A stretch of DNA of 64,000 nt from AWTP1-13 sp963827545. GTDB taxonomy: Bacteria; Pseudomonadota; Alphaproteobacteria; Rhizobiales; Hyphomicrobiaceae. The stretch lies in assembly GCA_963827545.1 (NCBI GenBank), contig CAWHBI010000001.1, positions 16,300 to 80,299 on the forward strand, read 5' to 3'. How positions within the stretch are numbered: position 1 is the stretch's first letter; every line of letters starts with the position of its first letter. Under the pieces are notes generated by a model. The model had not been told where the DNA came from and ran no database searches. It saw only the letters and a list, made by a program, of their open reading frames with translations. This document shows, piece by piece, positions 26,403-35,449 of the stretch. The position numbers were made by a program, and so were the translations under genes.

Positions 26403-27440
26403 CTACAGCACGGCCTCCGCCAGCAGCTCCAGCGCCTTGGGCTGCGAGCTGCGGATCAGCATGCTGCCGACGTGGCCCCTCTTGCCGGCGGCGACCCAGC
26501 GCTGCAGCCGGTCGCGGATGCGGTCGGCCGGGCCGACCAGATGGCAGGCGTCGACCAGCTCGTCCGGCACGGCCGCCTCCGCCTCGGCCTTGTTGCCGGC
26601 GAGGTAGAGCTCCTGCACCTTGCGCGCGGCATCGCCGAAGCCGAGGCGGGTCGCATAGTCGGTGTAGAAGTTCTTGTCCTTGGCGCCCATGCCGCCGATG
26701 TAGAGCGCCATGTTGGCGCGGATCGGGGCCATGCAGGCCTTCACGTCGTCGCCCATGCTGGCGGCGACGAATGGCGCGATATCGAACTGCTTCAGGCTCT
26801 TGTTGCCGGCCGCCTTGAAGCCCTTCTCGATGGGCTCCTGGAACACGTGGTACTGCTCGGGGTCCATCCACACCGGGAAGAAGCCGTCCGCCACTTGCGC
26901 CGCTGCCTGCACGCCGGCCGGCGTCAAAGTCGCGGCATAGATCGGGATCGGCTGCTCCAGGTGCAGGATGCTCTTGAGCGGCTTGCCGAGCCCGGTGCTG
27001 CCGGGCCCGCGATAGGGGATCTGGTACTCCTTGCCCTCGAAGCTCAGCGCCTCTTGCCGCGCGAACACCTGCCGCATGATCTCGACGTATTCCTTGAGCC
27101 GGGTCACGGGCCGGCCATAGGCGACGCCGTGCCAGCCCTCCACGACTTGCGGGCCGGAGGCGCCGACGCCCACAATGAAGCGGTTGTTGGAGAGCTGCGC
27201 CAGCGTCATGGCGGTCATGGCCGCCATCGCCGGGGTTCGCGCCGGCATCTGCATGATGGCGGTGCCGACCCTGATCCTCGTGGTGTTGGCCAGGATCCAG
27301 GCGGCCGGCGTCACGGCGTCCGAGCCGTAGGCCTCCGACGTCCACACCGAGTCGTAGCCGAGCGTCTCGGCATGCTTGATGGCATCCAGCGGAATATTGA
27401 TGTGGCGGCCGGAATAGCCGGCGAGAAGCCCCAGTCTCAT
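26403..27440 (-). CDS. LLM-class flavin/F420-dependent oxidoreductase
   Basis: A 345-aa luciferase-like monooxygenase fold protein: RLGLLAGYSGRHINIPLDAI, GYDSVWTSEAYGSDAV, GVGASGPQVVEGWHGVAYGRP and the C-terminal HLVGPADRIRDRLQRW. The F420-type subgroup is suggested by WTSEAYGSDA, but flavin use cannot be excluded. The start at ATG 27440 is chosen over 27515 because the barrel begins there. The substrate is unknown. Confidence 0.85.
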   Translation of the reverse strand: MRLGLLAGYSGRHINIPLDAIKHAETLGYDSVWTSEAYGSDAVTPAAWILANTTRIRVGTAIMQMPARTPAMAAMTAMTLAQLSNNRFIVGVGASGPQVVEGWHGVAYGRPVTRLKEYVEIMRQVFARQEALSFEGKEYQIPYRGPGSTGLGKPLKSILHLEQPIPIYAATLTPAGVQAAAQVADGFFPVWMDPEQYHVFQEPIEKGFKAAGNKSLKQFDIAPFVAASMGDDVKACMAPIRANMALYIGGMGAKDKNFYTDYATRLGFGDAARKVQELYLAGNKAEAEAAVPDELVDACHLVGPADRIRDRLQRWVAAGKRGHVGSMLIRSSQPKALELLAEAVL

Positions 27441-27582
27441 GTTCGCGTCTCCAACCCTGTCGGCATACCCGACACTACGCATCTCATCGGTGGGCCGGCA
27501 AGGAAGGAACGCCAAGCCGGATCAAATGCACGCTGTAGTCATGGCATGCCAGGCCTTTCATACCGGCGAGCCAATGAACCTA

Positions 27583-27708
27583 CCCGTCATCCCGGAAGCC
27601 GAGGCGCAGCCGAGACTATCCGGGATCTGCCGCGCCGACACAGCGGGCGGCAAATCCCGGCTCTGCGCGATCGCGCTTGCAGCGCGATCGCTGGGCCGGG
27701 ATGACGGG
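27583..27708. repeat. CCCGTCATCCCGG inverted repeat with inner palindrome
   Basis: Outer arms CCCGTCATCCCGG (27583-27595) and CCGGGATGACGGG (27696-27708) are exact inverses. Inside lies a second palindrome, GCGATCGCGC with GCGCGATCGC (27667-27691). The element fills most of the 280-base gap between the LLM gene and the M81 gene, which share a strand. Confidence 0.75.
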
Positions 27709-27719
27709 TCTAGTCCGGT

Positions 27720-29180
27720 TCACCGCTCGGCCCAGGCGTCGGGATCGAGCGGGTAGATCGGACGGCGCACGCGGCGATAGGTAAGGCGCCGGTAGTCGAA
27801 GTCGATGGTGCCGGGGGCGGCCACATAGAGGATCGACTTGGCAATCGGCGCAAAGCCGGCGCGGAAGTGGTTCATCGATTTGACCACCACATAGCGTTTG
27901 GCCGCCGGGTCGAGCCCCAAGTTGGTGAAGGCGCTCGGCGTGAACGTCTGGGTGCGCTTGGAGTTGAGCACGATGTCGATGCCGCCAGCCGTGATGGCGG
28001 CGCAGTCGCCCATGCGGACCTTGCCGCCGAGACCGTCCTGCATCACCTGGCGCGCGAGCCGTGTGACGGTCGCATCGAGGTCGATCGGATCGCCCGACAT
28101 CGGCCCGAGCTTGCCGCCGACGCGCAGGCGCATGCGGGCCCCCTCGCCTGCCTCGAAGGCGAGCGCGACGGCGCCTGGGTCCCAGATGCTCCCGAGTGCC
28201 GCATCGCGCATGCCGCGCGCCAGCATGGCGCGCAGGATGAAGGTGGAGTCGCTCGGCGCGCCACCGCCGGCGTTGTCGGCCATATCGGCCAGCACGATCG
28301 GACCGGCCGGCAAGGCCAGCGCCTGGTCGAGCGCCGCATCGAGCGGCATCCATGGGGCCTCGATGCGATCACGCAGGCCGCGCAGCTCGCGCCCGAGCGA
28401 TGCGGCGAGCGCCTGGCCGTCGGCCGCCTCGCTGTCGGTGATGACCAGCACGCGCGTGCCCATGGCCGAAACGTCGCCCCAGGGAAAGCCGTGCGCAATC
28501 GAGATCGACAGCACGCCGTCCCGCCCTTCCAGTCCTTTGATCTTGCTCACGAACGTGGCCATGGGCTCGAGCGTGGTCGGGTAGAGCCCGATCATGCGGC
28601 AGTCGAACATGGCCATGCGCGGCCGCGCGCGCCCTTCCGCCGCCGCGGCGATAATGTCGAACAGCTCGGCGGCGCGCTCGCGCACGTCGATGTGCGGGTA
28701 CTCCTTGAAGATGACGATGGCGGTGGCCGCCGCCACCAGCTCCTCGGTCAGGTGACAATGGAGATCGAGCTCCACGCCGATGGGCACGCCGGGGCCCACG
28801 ATGGCGCGGATATGCTGCACCAGGTCGGTCTCGCACAACTCGGTCTCTTCCGCCACCATGGCGCCGTGCAGGCTGAGCAGCACGGCATCGACCGGCATCG
28901 CCTTGGTGAGGTCGGCCAGGATCTCGTCGCGGAAGGCTTGGTAGACGCGCTGCACGGTAAGCCCGGCCGGCACCGCAAAGGTGCACAGGCTTTCCGTCAC
29001 CCGCCACCCGCGGGCCCGCCCACGATTGCGGAACTCGAGCATCGGCAGGGAGAAGAGGTTCGGGGTGTCGCTATAGGCGCCCCCGCGCACCAGCGAGGTG
29101 TCGGCGAACAGCTGTGCGCCGGTCGGGATCGGCGAGAAGGTGTTGGTCTCGGTGCCTAGCGACGCGGTGAAGAGGTGCAT
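27720..29180 (-). CDS. M81 family metallopeptidase (MlrC/microcystinase C-like)
   Basis: A 486-aa protein with the MlrC N-terminal domain (TASLGTETNTFSPIPTG, DAVLLSLHGAMVAEE, GVELDLHCHLTEELV, CRMIGLYPTT) and C-terminal domain (LADMADNAGGGAPSDSTFILRAML, VVKSMNHFRAGFAPIA). Metal-binding His and Asp are in LHGAM, DLHCH and DMADNAGGG. MlrC hydrolyses linearised microcystin peptides, but most M81 members have unknown peptide substrates. Confidence 0.9.
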   Translation of the reverse strand: MHLFTASLGTETNTFSPIPTGAQLFADTSLVRGGAYSDTPNLFSLPMLEFRNRGRARGWRVTESLCTFAVPAGLTVQRVYQAFRDEILADLTKAMPVDAVLLSLHGAMVAEETELCETDLVQHIRAIVGPGVPIGVELDLHCHLTEELVAAATAIVIFKEYPHIDVRERAAELFDIIAAAAEGRARPRMAMFDCRMIGLYPTTLEPMATFVSKIKGLEGRDGVLSISIAHGFPWGDVSAMGTRVLVITDSEAADGQALAASLGRELRGLRDRIEAPWMPLDAALDQALALPAGPIVLADMADNAGGGAPSDSTFILRAMLARGMRDAALGSIWDPGAVALAFEAGEGARMRLRVGGKLGPMSGDPIDLDATVTRLARQVMQDGLGGKVRMGDCAAITAGGIDIVLNSKRTQTFTPSAFTNLGLDPAAKRYVVVKSMNHFRAGFAPIAKSILYVAAPGTIDFDYRRLTYRRVRRPIYPLDPDAWAER

Positions 29181-29247
29181 GTGTCGGGCCCTGCGCTATC
29201 GGGCCGACACTACAGCAGATCTGTAAACGCGGGCCAACGCTGCTGCT

Positions 29248-29316
29248 AGAGCAGGATCGCTTCGGATTGAAGCACTTCGCCTCAACTGCAACGTGGCGGC
29301 CGAAGCGTGAACTCGG
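29248..29316. repeat. Truncated AGAGCAGGAT repeat unit
   Basis: Begins AGAGCAGGATCGCTTCGGAT as in the copy at 15546 and continues through AACGTGGCGGCCGAAGCGTGAA, but lacks the terminal ATCCTGCTCT. It lies between the M81 start and the caspase-gene stop. Confidence 0.7.
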
Positions 29317-29349
29317 CAGGTCGGCGGTGACCCCAACCACGGAACGCGA

Positions 29350-32300
29350 TCACTGCCTGAGACGCAGCAGCGCGTCGCGCGGCAGGTAGCCCATGGGCTG
29401 GCCTGCCACGGCGATCTTCGCCCATCCACCGTCGCCAACCCACTCAACAACGCGAACCTGCTCGCCTTCCTCGATCGTGCGCGTTCCCGGTGCATTGACG
29501 GCTGGCGTCTCCCGAAGGATTTCATCGCGCCTCAAGGCATGCGTCGGCGCAACGGGAATTTCGGTGCTCAGGGGTGTCAGGCCAGCACTACGCACGCCGA
29601 TTGGGAAATTGCCCTCGATCTTGTTGTGCGGGTACTGCGGCTCCCCGGTCAGCAGCTGGCTGAACTCCGGCACCTTGCGATCGACATGGGTTGCGACGTC
29701 CATGACGTAGACATGCTCGCTGCTGCCTTCACTCTTGGCCAGCGCCTCGAGAATGGCATAAGTCAGAACGCCATGACCCTTGTAGCCCTCGATGGCCGCA
29801 TTGCGCGCGGCCGCGATGACGCTGCGGCCCGTGGCGAACTGCAGGCGATCCATGGCCGCTTCGCGCTCGCTGGCTCCCCGGCTTAGGACTACCGCTCCCG
29901 CACTTTCGCACGTATCGAACACGAGGATGCTCTTCTGTGCCGGGATCATGGCGAGCCATGCCTGCCACAGGTCCTGGCCGATGCCGTGGGTCTTGACACC
30001 CCGGCCGTCCTTGAAAGTTATGTCCTGCGGCAGGAAGTAGTAGGTGCTGGCTGAATTGCGTCCGTGCCCCGCGACGAACAGCACGAACACATCATTCGCG
30101 GCAACCTTGCTCTTCAAGCTCCTAAAGGCCGCGTCGATGCCCTGCTTCGTAACTTCGGAGTCCAAGAGCACGGTCTTGTGCACCGTGTGATAGATCGGCG
30201 TCGCTGCCTCCTGCACTGCGGCGACGAACGTCTTCGCATCGGAGACTGCGAACTGGAGTCGCCAATCCTTGTCGGCGTAGCTGCTCACTCCAATGGCCAG
30301 GATGTACATGCTCGGGCGCCGCTCGGTGGTGACGTAGCGGTCCACTTCGAATGGGCGGTGAGGCTGGGACGCCAGCAGGCCTGCTTTGTTGTAGGCCACC
30401 AGGTCCACGAGATTGCGCTTGCTTGGATCGATCTTGAAGGTCTCCTCGGCAGTGCGATAACCGGCGACAGAACGCGATGCCGCGGGAGCGGCGAGGCCGC
30501 CTTGCGTGACGCCGTTGACGCGCCACACCACCTTGTCCCCGATTCCGCCGCCAGTATCGACGATGCGCGCTCTCAGCCGCACGGTGTCCTCGGTTCTGTC
30601 GTCTGGCCGCGCGGGCAAAGGCTCGATCTGGGGAGGGGGACCGGAGCCGAGGATCTTGTAAAGATGCAGCTCGTTCGCCGCCTCTTCGTACTTGAGCAGG
30701 GGATCGCCTTTCAGCAGCTGCTCGACCAGGTCCGGGCGATAAAGGTGATCCGCGACCTGCGACACCGACGTCGTTTCCAGGCCACGAACAATGGAGAGCA
30801 GGTTCGGGCTCTTGCTGGAAGCAGCGTAAAAGCCCGCTGGCGTCATCGCCAGCCACTCGTTGCCCGACGAGCTGAACAAGGTTGCCAGTACCTGACCGTT
30901 CGATGGGTTCCAAATGCGAACCGTTCTGTCCCAGCTTCCAGAGAGCAATCGACTTCCATCGGCTGAAAACGCGACAGAGCTGACCCTGACAAAGTGCTCG
31001 TCGAACGTGCGCAGGTGCTGCCCGGTTGCGGCGTCCCAGAGCCTCAGCGTGCTGTCAAACCCGCCGGAAAGCAGGAGTGCGCCATCGGGCGAGAAGGCCA
31101 CCGCTTCGACCGCGCCCCGGTGTCCTGCTGAGCGTGTGAATCACCTCTCCGGTCGCCGCATTCCAAAGTTTGAGCGTGTGGTCCCAGCTGCCAGACAAGA
31201 GACGGGCTCCGTCGGGCGAGAACGCGACCGAGGTGATGGGAGCGGTGTGGCTTTCGAGGGTGCGAAGAAGTTGCCCCGTTGCCGGGTCCCACAGCAGAAT
31301 GTTCTTTCCACTGCCCGAGGCCACACGGCTACCATCTGGCGCGAAAGCCACTGAGCTCACGGGTCCCGCGGTTGCTTCCATTGTGCGCAGGAGCTGCCCC
31401 GTCGCCGCGTCCCACAGCTTGAGCGTCTTATCGGTGCTTCCCGAGACAACGAGCTTGCCCTCAGGTGAAAACGCAACCGCTGCCACCTGATTGGAGTGAT
31501 CTGCCAGCGTCAGAAGCGCCTTGCCGGCAGCCGCGTCCCACAGCTTCACCGTCTTGTCGTCGGCGCCCGAAAGCCACCGTTTGCCGTCGGCGGAAAAAGC
31601 GACCGAACGAATTGGGCCGCTGTGGCCTCTGAGAGAGTGCAGCCGAGTTCCAGTCGTCGCGTCCCATACATCCAGCGTCCCGCCGATGCCGCCCGCGAGC
31701 AGGCGCGTGCGATCAGGCGAAAGAGCCACCGATAGCATTGGGCGAGAGCGCGACTCAAAGAGGCGGATCGGTTGCCCACTTTCCGCATCCCATAGTCTTA
31801 TGGCGGTGCCCTGGGTACCCGAGATGAACCGGGCGCCGTCGGCCGAGAACGCCACAGAGCGCACGGCACTGGTGTGGTTGTCCCACGTGCGCAGAAGTTG
31901 CCCAGTGGTTGGGTCCCACAGCTTGAGCATCTTGTCGGCGCTGCCCGAAAGGACGCGAGCGCCGTCTGATGAAAAAGCAATGGACCAGACATCATTCGTG
32001 TGCCCCTCGAAGGTGCGCAGGGCTTGACCCGTGGCAACCTCCCACAACCTGACCGTCTTGTCCTTGCCGCCCGAAACTGCGCGCGTGCCGTCCGGTGCGT
32101 AGGCGACGGTGTAGACCGGTCCTGAGTGGCCTTCGAAGGTGCGCAGCGCCTGCCCGGTGGCGACGTCCCACAGCTTGAGCGTCTTGTCTGCGCTGCCTGA
32201 AAGTATGCGCGTGCCATCGGCAGAGTAGGCGATTGAATAGACCGGCCCTGAGTGTCCCTCGAACGTGCGCAGCGCCTGCCCCGTTGCGGCATCCCACAAC

Positions 32301-32771
32301 TTGAGTGTCTTGTCTGCGCTGCCCGAAACTATGCGCGTGCCGTCGGATGAATACGCGACCGAATGGACCGACCCGGCGTGCCCCACGAGGGTCCGCACCA
32401 GTTGGCCCGTGGCAGCGACCCACACCTTGAGCGTCTTGTCTCCGCCGCCTGAAACCACCTGCACTCCGTCGGGCGAGTACGCGACCGAGTAAACCGGGGC
32501 AGCGTGTCCCTCCAAGGTGCGCAGCAGTTGGCCCCCGGATGCGTCCCATAGCTTGACCGTTCCGTCCAAACTGCCGGAGAGCGCGCGCACGCCATCGGGA
32601 GAAAGGGCGACCGAGTAGACCGCAGCAGCATGGGCAATACTGGGGACGATTTCGATCTTGGTTTCGATCTTGGTCTGGTCTTGCGCGGCTGCTGGTGGCG
32701 CCGATGCAGCCAGCCAGCTGAAGCGTCAGGACCACTGCCACGGTAGCTCTGCGAATACACCTCAACAACAT
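29350..32771 (-). pseudogene. WD40-caspase (peptidase C14)-SH3 protein, frameshifted
   Basis: A gene of about 1,140 codons in at least two frames. From ATG 32771 there is a hydrophobic signal (TVAVVLTLQLAG), then, after a shift near 32,700, AQDQTKIETKIEIVPSIAHA and fourteen WD-type blades (each ending LWD, VWV, LWE or IWN), which equals two seven-bladed propellers. A linker is followed by a caspase-like domain with catalytic His in VLFVAGHGRN and Cys in LVFDTCESAG, and a C-terminal SH3-like segment (EQVRVVEWVGDGGWAKIAV). The second shift is at about 31126: removing one base restores the blade motif TLSGHRGAVEAVAFSPDG. It is probably exported. Confidence 0.75.
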
Positions 32772-32787
32772 GGTCGCACCTCGAAAT

Positions 32788-32931
32788 AAGTAGTGCTGCA
32801 CAACACTCGTCCGATGCCGTCCAACCTGCATCGGGACAAGGCATGATGCAATGGAAATTCAGAATAGTAGTGCTGCACGACACTCGTCCGATGCCGTCCA
32901 ATCTTCAACGGAACAAGGCGAGATGCAACGG
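32788..32931. repeat. Two 67-base direct repeats upstream of the caspase gene
   Basis: Copies at 32788-32854 and 32865-32931 share AGTAGTGCTGCAC, ACACTCGTCCGATGCCGTCCAA, GGACAAGGC or its variant, and GATGCAA. They are spaced 77 bases apart and lie directly before the presumed start at 32771, between it and the gene at 33023. Only two copies are present, and they are too long and unevenly conserved to be CRISPR repeats. They may be a duplicated promoter/operator. Confidence 0.65.
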
Positions 32932-33022
32932 CAATCACCGCCATCAGCCCGCAAAAAAAGTCAAGTTGCCCCGGTGACGTGGGGCGTGGATCAGTGAAAA
33001 TTGGGTCCGCGGCGCCTCAGGC

Positions 33023-33337
33023 TTAGGGGATGCCGAGAAAGTCTCGGATTGCATCGGCGGCTGCTGTCGCATCCTTCCTGTCGGTGTGCGGGAGTGCCCA
33101 AGCGCTGCCATCGCCCATGACGAGCATGACACTGCAAAGTTCGACGCCAGAGGCACGGTCTATGTTCGCGTCTACATTGACCCCGACAATGTCGGCAAGC
33201 GGACGCTCCCTCGGCTTTTTTGCCCAGAACAGAAACTTGCTCTGCATGGTGGCTTTGGCCGCGGTCCGATCCAGGACGAGGGTCGTCGAGCCAGATTGCA
33301 GCCCCAGCCGTTGCGGGGCGCGTTCGATTGTAGTCAA
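33023..33337 (-). CDS. Hypothetical protein, possible PH-like domain
   Basis: A 104-aa protein: GLQSGSTTLVLDRTAAKATM, then KFLFWAKKPRERPLADIVGV, then VELCSVMLVMGDGSAWALPH, ending with an amphipathic helix AADAIRDFLGIP. The strand-rich pattern closed by one C-terminal helix is what a PH-like domain looks like; this is a reading of pattern only. It has no signal peptide. It lies upstream of the caspase gene on the same strand. Confidence 0.55.
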   Translation of the reverse strand: MTTIERAPQRLGLQSGSTTLVLDRTAAKATMQSKFLFWAKKPRERPLADIVGVNVDANIDRASGVELCSVMLVMGDGSAWALPHTDRKDATAAADAIRDFLGIP

Positions 33338-33464
33338 AGGGCACCTCCCGTATGTCCGCAGGAGCAGTCCTTGGCGCCATGATTAGCGCTTGATGACGAC
33401 GCACTATATACTGGAAACCAATGTAAGGGGCCCTAAGGCCAGCGCCGTCCCGCCCAAACGCACT

Positions 33465-34463
33465 TTAAATCTTGCCCGCCTCCACCGCATGGCACGCGGC
33501 CGCATGTCCGGCACGCTCCACCAGCGCCGGCGCATCGACGCGGCAGGGCTCGAACGCGTGCGGGCAGCGGGGGTGGAAGGCACAACCCGGCGGCGGCGCA
33601 ATCGGGTTCGGGATCTCGCCCTGGATCGACCTGCGCGCGCGCCCTGTCATGGCGAGATCAGGCAGCGCGTCGATCAGCATGCGCGTGTAGGGATGGCGGG
33701 GCCGCTCGAACAGCTCCTCCGCCGGCGCCAGCTCGACGATGCGGCCCAGGTACATCACACCGATGCGCGCCGCCATGTGCCGCACCACCGCCAGGTTGTG
33801 GCTGATGAAGAGGTAGGAGAGCTGGAACTGGTCCTGCAGATCGCGCATCAGGTTCAGGATCTGCGCCTGCACCGAGACGTCGAGCGCGCTGGTCGGCTCG
33901 TCGCACACCAGGAACTCGGGATTGGACGACAGTGCGCGGGCGATGCAGATGCGCTGACGCTGGCCGCCCGAGAACTCGTGCGGATACTTGGCGCCGTCGG
34001 CGGGGTCGAGGCCGACGAGACGCAGCAGCTCGCCCACGCGGTGCTCGATCTCGCCGTTGTCTTTGGCCAGCCCGAACGCCCGGATCGGGTCCGCGACGAT
34101 GCGCTGAACGCGCCAGCGCGGATTGAGGCTGGCGAACGGGTCCTGGAAGATCATCTGCAGCCGGCGGCGCAGCATCTGCCGCTCGCGCTGCTGCGCCGGC
34201 GCCCACATGTCGATGCCGTCGATGGTCACGCTGCCGGCCGTCGGGGGCAGCAGCCCCACGATCATGCGCGCCACCGTCGACTTGCCGGAACCCGACTCGC
34301 CGACCAGAGCCAGCGTCTCGCGCCTGGCGATGCTGAAGCAGACACCCCTCACGGCCTGCAGATACGCGCGCTCTCCGCCTTCGATGACGCGGTTGAGCCA
34401 AGGCTTGGAGACGTCGAACACGCGGGTAAGATCGCGCACCTCGACCATCGGCGCCAGGGTCAT
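33465..34463 (-). CDS. Peptide/nickel ABC transporter ATP-binding protein (OppF/DppF-like)
   Basis: A 332-aa ATPase with Walker A GESGSGKST, Q-loop IFQDPFASLNPR, signature FSGGQRQR, Walker B FLVCDEPTSALD and the His switch FISHN. The C-terminal oligopeptide/dipeptide transporter extension (GEIPNPIAPPPGCAFHPRCPHAFEPCR) is present. The ATG at 34463 overlaps the stop of the preceding ATPase gene by 4 bases. It is the last gene of the six-gene operon. Confidence 0.93.
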   Translation of the reverse strand: MTLAPMVEVRDLTRVFDVSKPWLNRVIEGGERAYLQAVRGVCFSIARRETLALVGESGSGKSTVARMIVGLLPPTAGSVTIDGIDMWAPAQQRERQMLRRRLQMIFQDPFASLNPRWRVQRIVADPIRAFGLAKDNGEIEHRVGELLRLVGLDPADGAKYPHEFSGGQRQRICIARALSSNPEFLVCDEPTSALDVSVQAQILNLMRDLQDQFQLSYLFISHNLAVVRHMAARIGVMYLGRIVELAPAEELFERPRHPYTRMLIDALPDLAMTGRARRSIQGEIPNPIAPPPGCAFHPRCPHAFEPCRVDAPALVERAGHAAACHAVEAGKI

Positions 34464-35449
34464 GCGCGCGCCTCGGCACTCTCGGCCAGCAGCCAGCAGG
34501 CCGCCTCGGAGGCGCCCGCTGCGATGCGCTCCGGCCGCTCGCGACGGCAGCGGTCGAAGGCGTGGCTGCAGCGGGGGTTGAAAGCGCAGCCCGGCGGAAT
34601 GGCGGCGAGGCGGGGCATGCTGCCGGGGATTTGCACGAGCCGGGATGCCCGCGTCGCCACCGTCGGAATGGCCCCCATCAGGCCTGTGGTGTAGGGGTGG
34701 CGCGGGCTCTGCACCACCTCGCGCACCGGGCCGATTTCGACAATGCGCCCGGCATACATGACGGCCACGCGGTCGGCGGTCTCGGCAATCACGCCCATGT
34801 CGTGAGTGATGAGCATCACGGCGGTGCCCCGCTCGCGGCACAGCCGCTTCAGGAGCACGATGATTTGCGCCTGGATCGACACATCGAGCGCCGTCGTTGG
34901 CTCGTCCGCTATCAGCAGCTCGGGCTCCGCACACAACGCCAGCGCCAGCACTACGCGCTGGCGCATGCCGCCCGAGAACTCGTGCGGATAGCTGTCGATG
35001 CGCGCCCTCGCGCCCTGGATGCCGGCCTCCTGCAGCAGCGCGATCGCCCGCTCGCGTGCTTCGGCCTCCGTGACGCTGGCGTGGGCGCGGATCGTCTCCA
35101 CGATCTGATCGCCGATGCGATAGAGCGGGTTGAGGCTGGTGAGCGGGTCCTGGAACACCATGCCGATGCGCCGGCCCCGCACCTTGCGCATCTCCTCGGC
35201 GCGCAGCGCGTCGATGCGTTGTCCGCTCAGGTGCACTTCCCCGCCCATGATGCGCCCCGGCGGCTCGATCAGGCCGATCACCGCGGCGCCCGTGAGCGAC
35301 TTGCCGGCGCCCGACTCCCCCACCACCCCCAGCACCTCGCCCGCAGCAATGTCGAACGACACGCCGTCGACCGCGACCAGCGTCCCGCGCCGGGTCGGGA
35401 ACGCGACCCTCAAATCGCGGACGGAGAGCACCGGTTCGGCCACGGTCAC
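34460..35449 (-). CDS. Peptide/nickel ABC transporter ATP-binding protein (OppD/DppD-like)
   Basis: A 329-aa ATPase with Walker A GESGAGKS, VFQDPLTSLNPLYRIGDQI, signature FSGGMRQR, Walker B LLIADEPTTALD, LITHDMGV and the C-terminal CAFNPRCSHAFDRC extension. It starts with GTG at 35449, directly abutting the stop of the binding-protein gene. It pairs with the downstream OppF-like subunit to energise the permease. Confidence 0.93.
   Translation of the reverse strand: MTVAEPVLSVRDLRVAFPTRRGTLVAVDGVSFDIAAGEVLGVVGESGAGKSLTGAAVIGLIEPPGRIMGGEVHLSGQRIDALRAEEMRKVRGRRIGMVFQDPLTSLNPLYRIGDQIVETIRAHASVTEAEARERAIALLQEAGIQGARARIDSYPHEFSGGMRQRVVLALALCAEPELLIADEPTTALDVSIQAQIIVLLKRLCRERGTAVMLITHDMGVIAETADRVAVMYAGRIVEIGPVREVVQSPRHPYTTGLMGAIPTVATRASRLVQIPGSMPRLAAIPPGCAFNPRCSHAFDRCRRERPERIAAGASEAACWLLAESAEARA

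Noticed and set aside
27583..27708. The long inverted repeat as an insertion sequence
   Set aside because: It is only 126 bases and encodes nothing; a non-autonomous element remains possible.
32788..32931. The direct repeat as a CRISPR fragment
   Set aside because: Only two units, each 67 bases, with a 10-base gap and no cas genes nearby.
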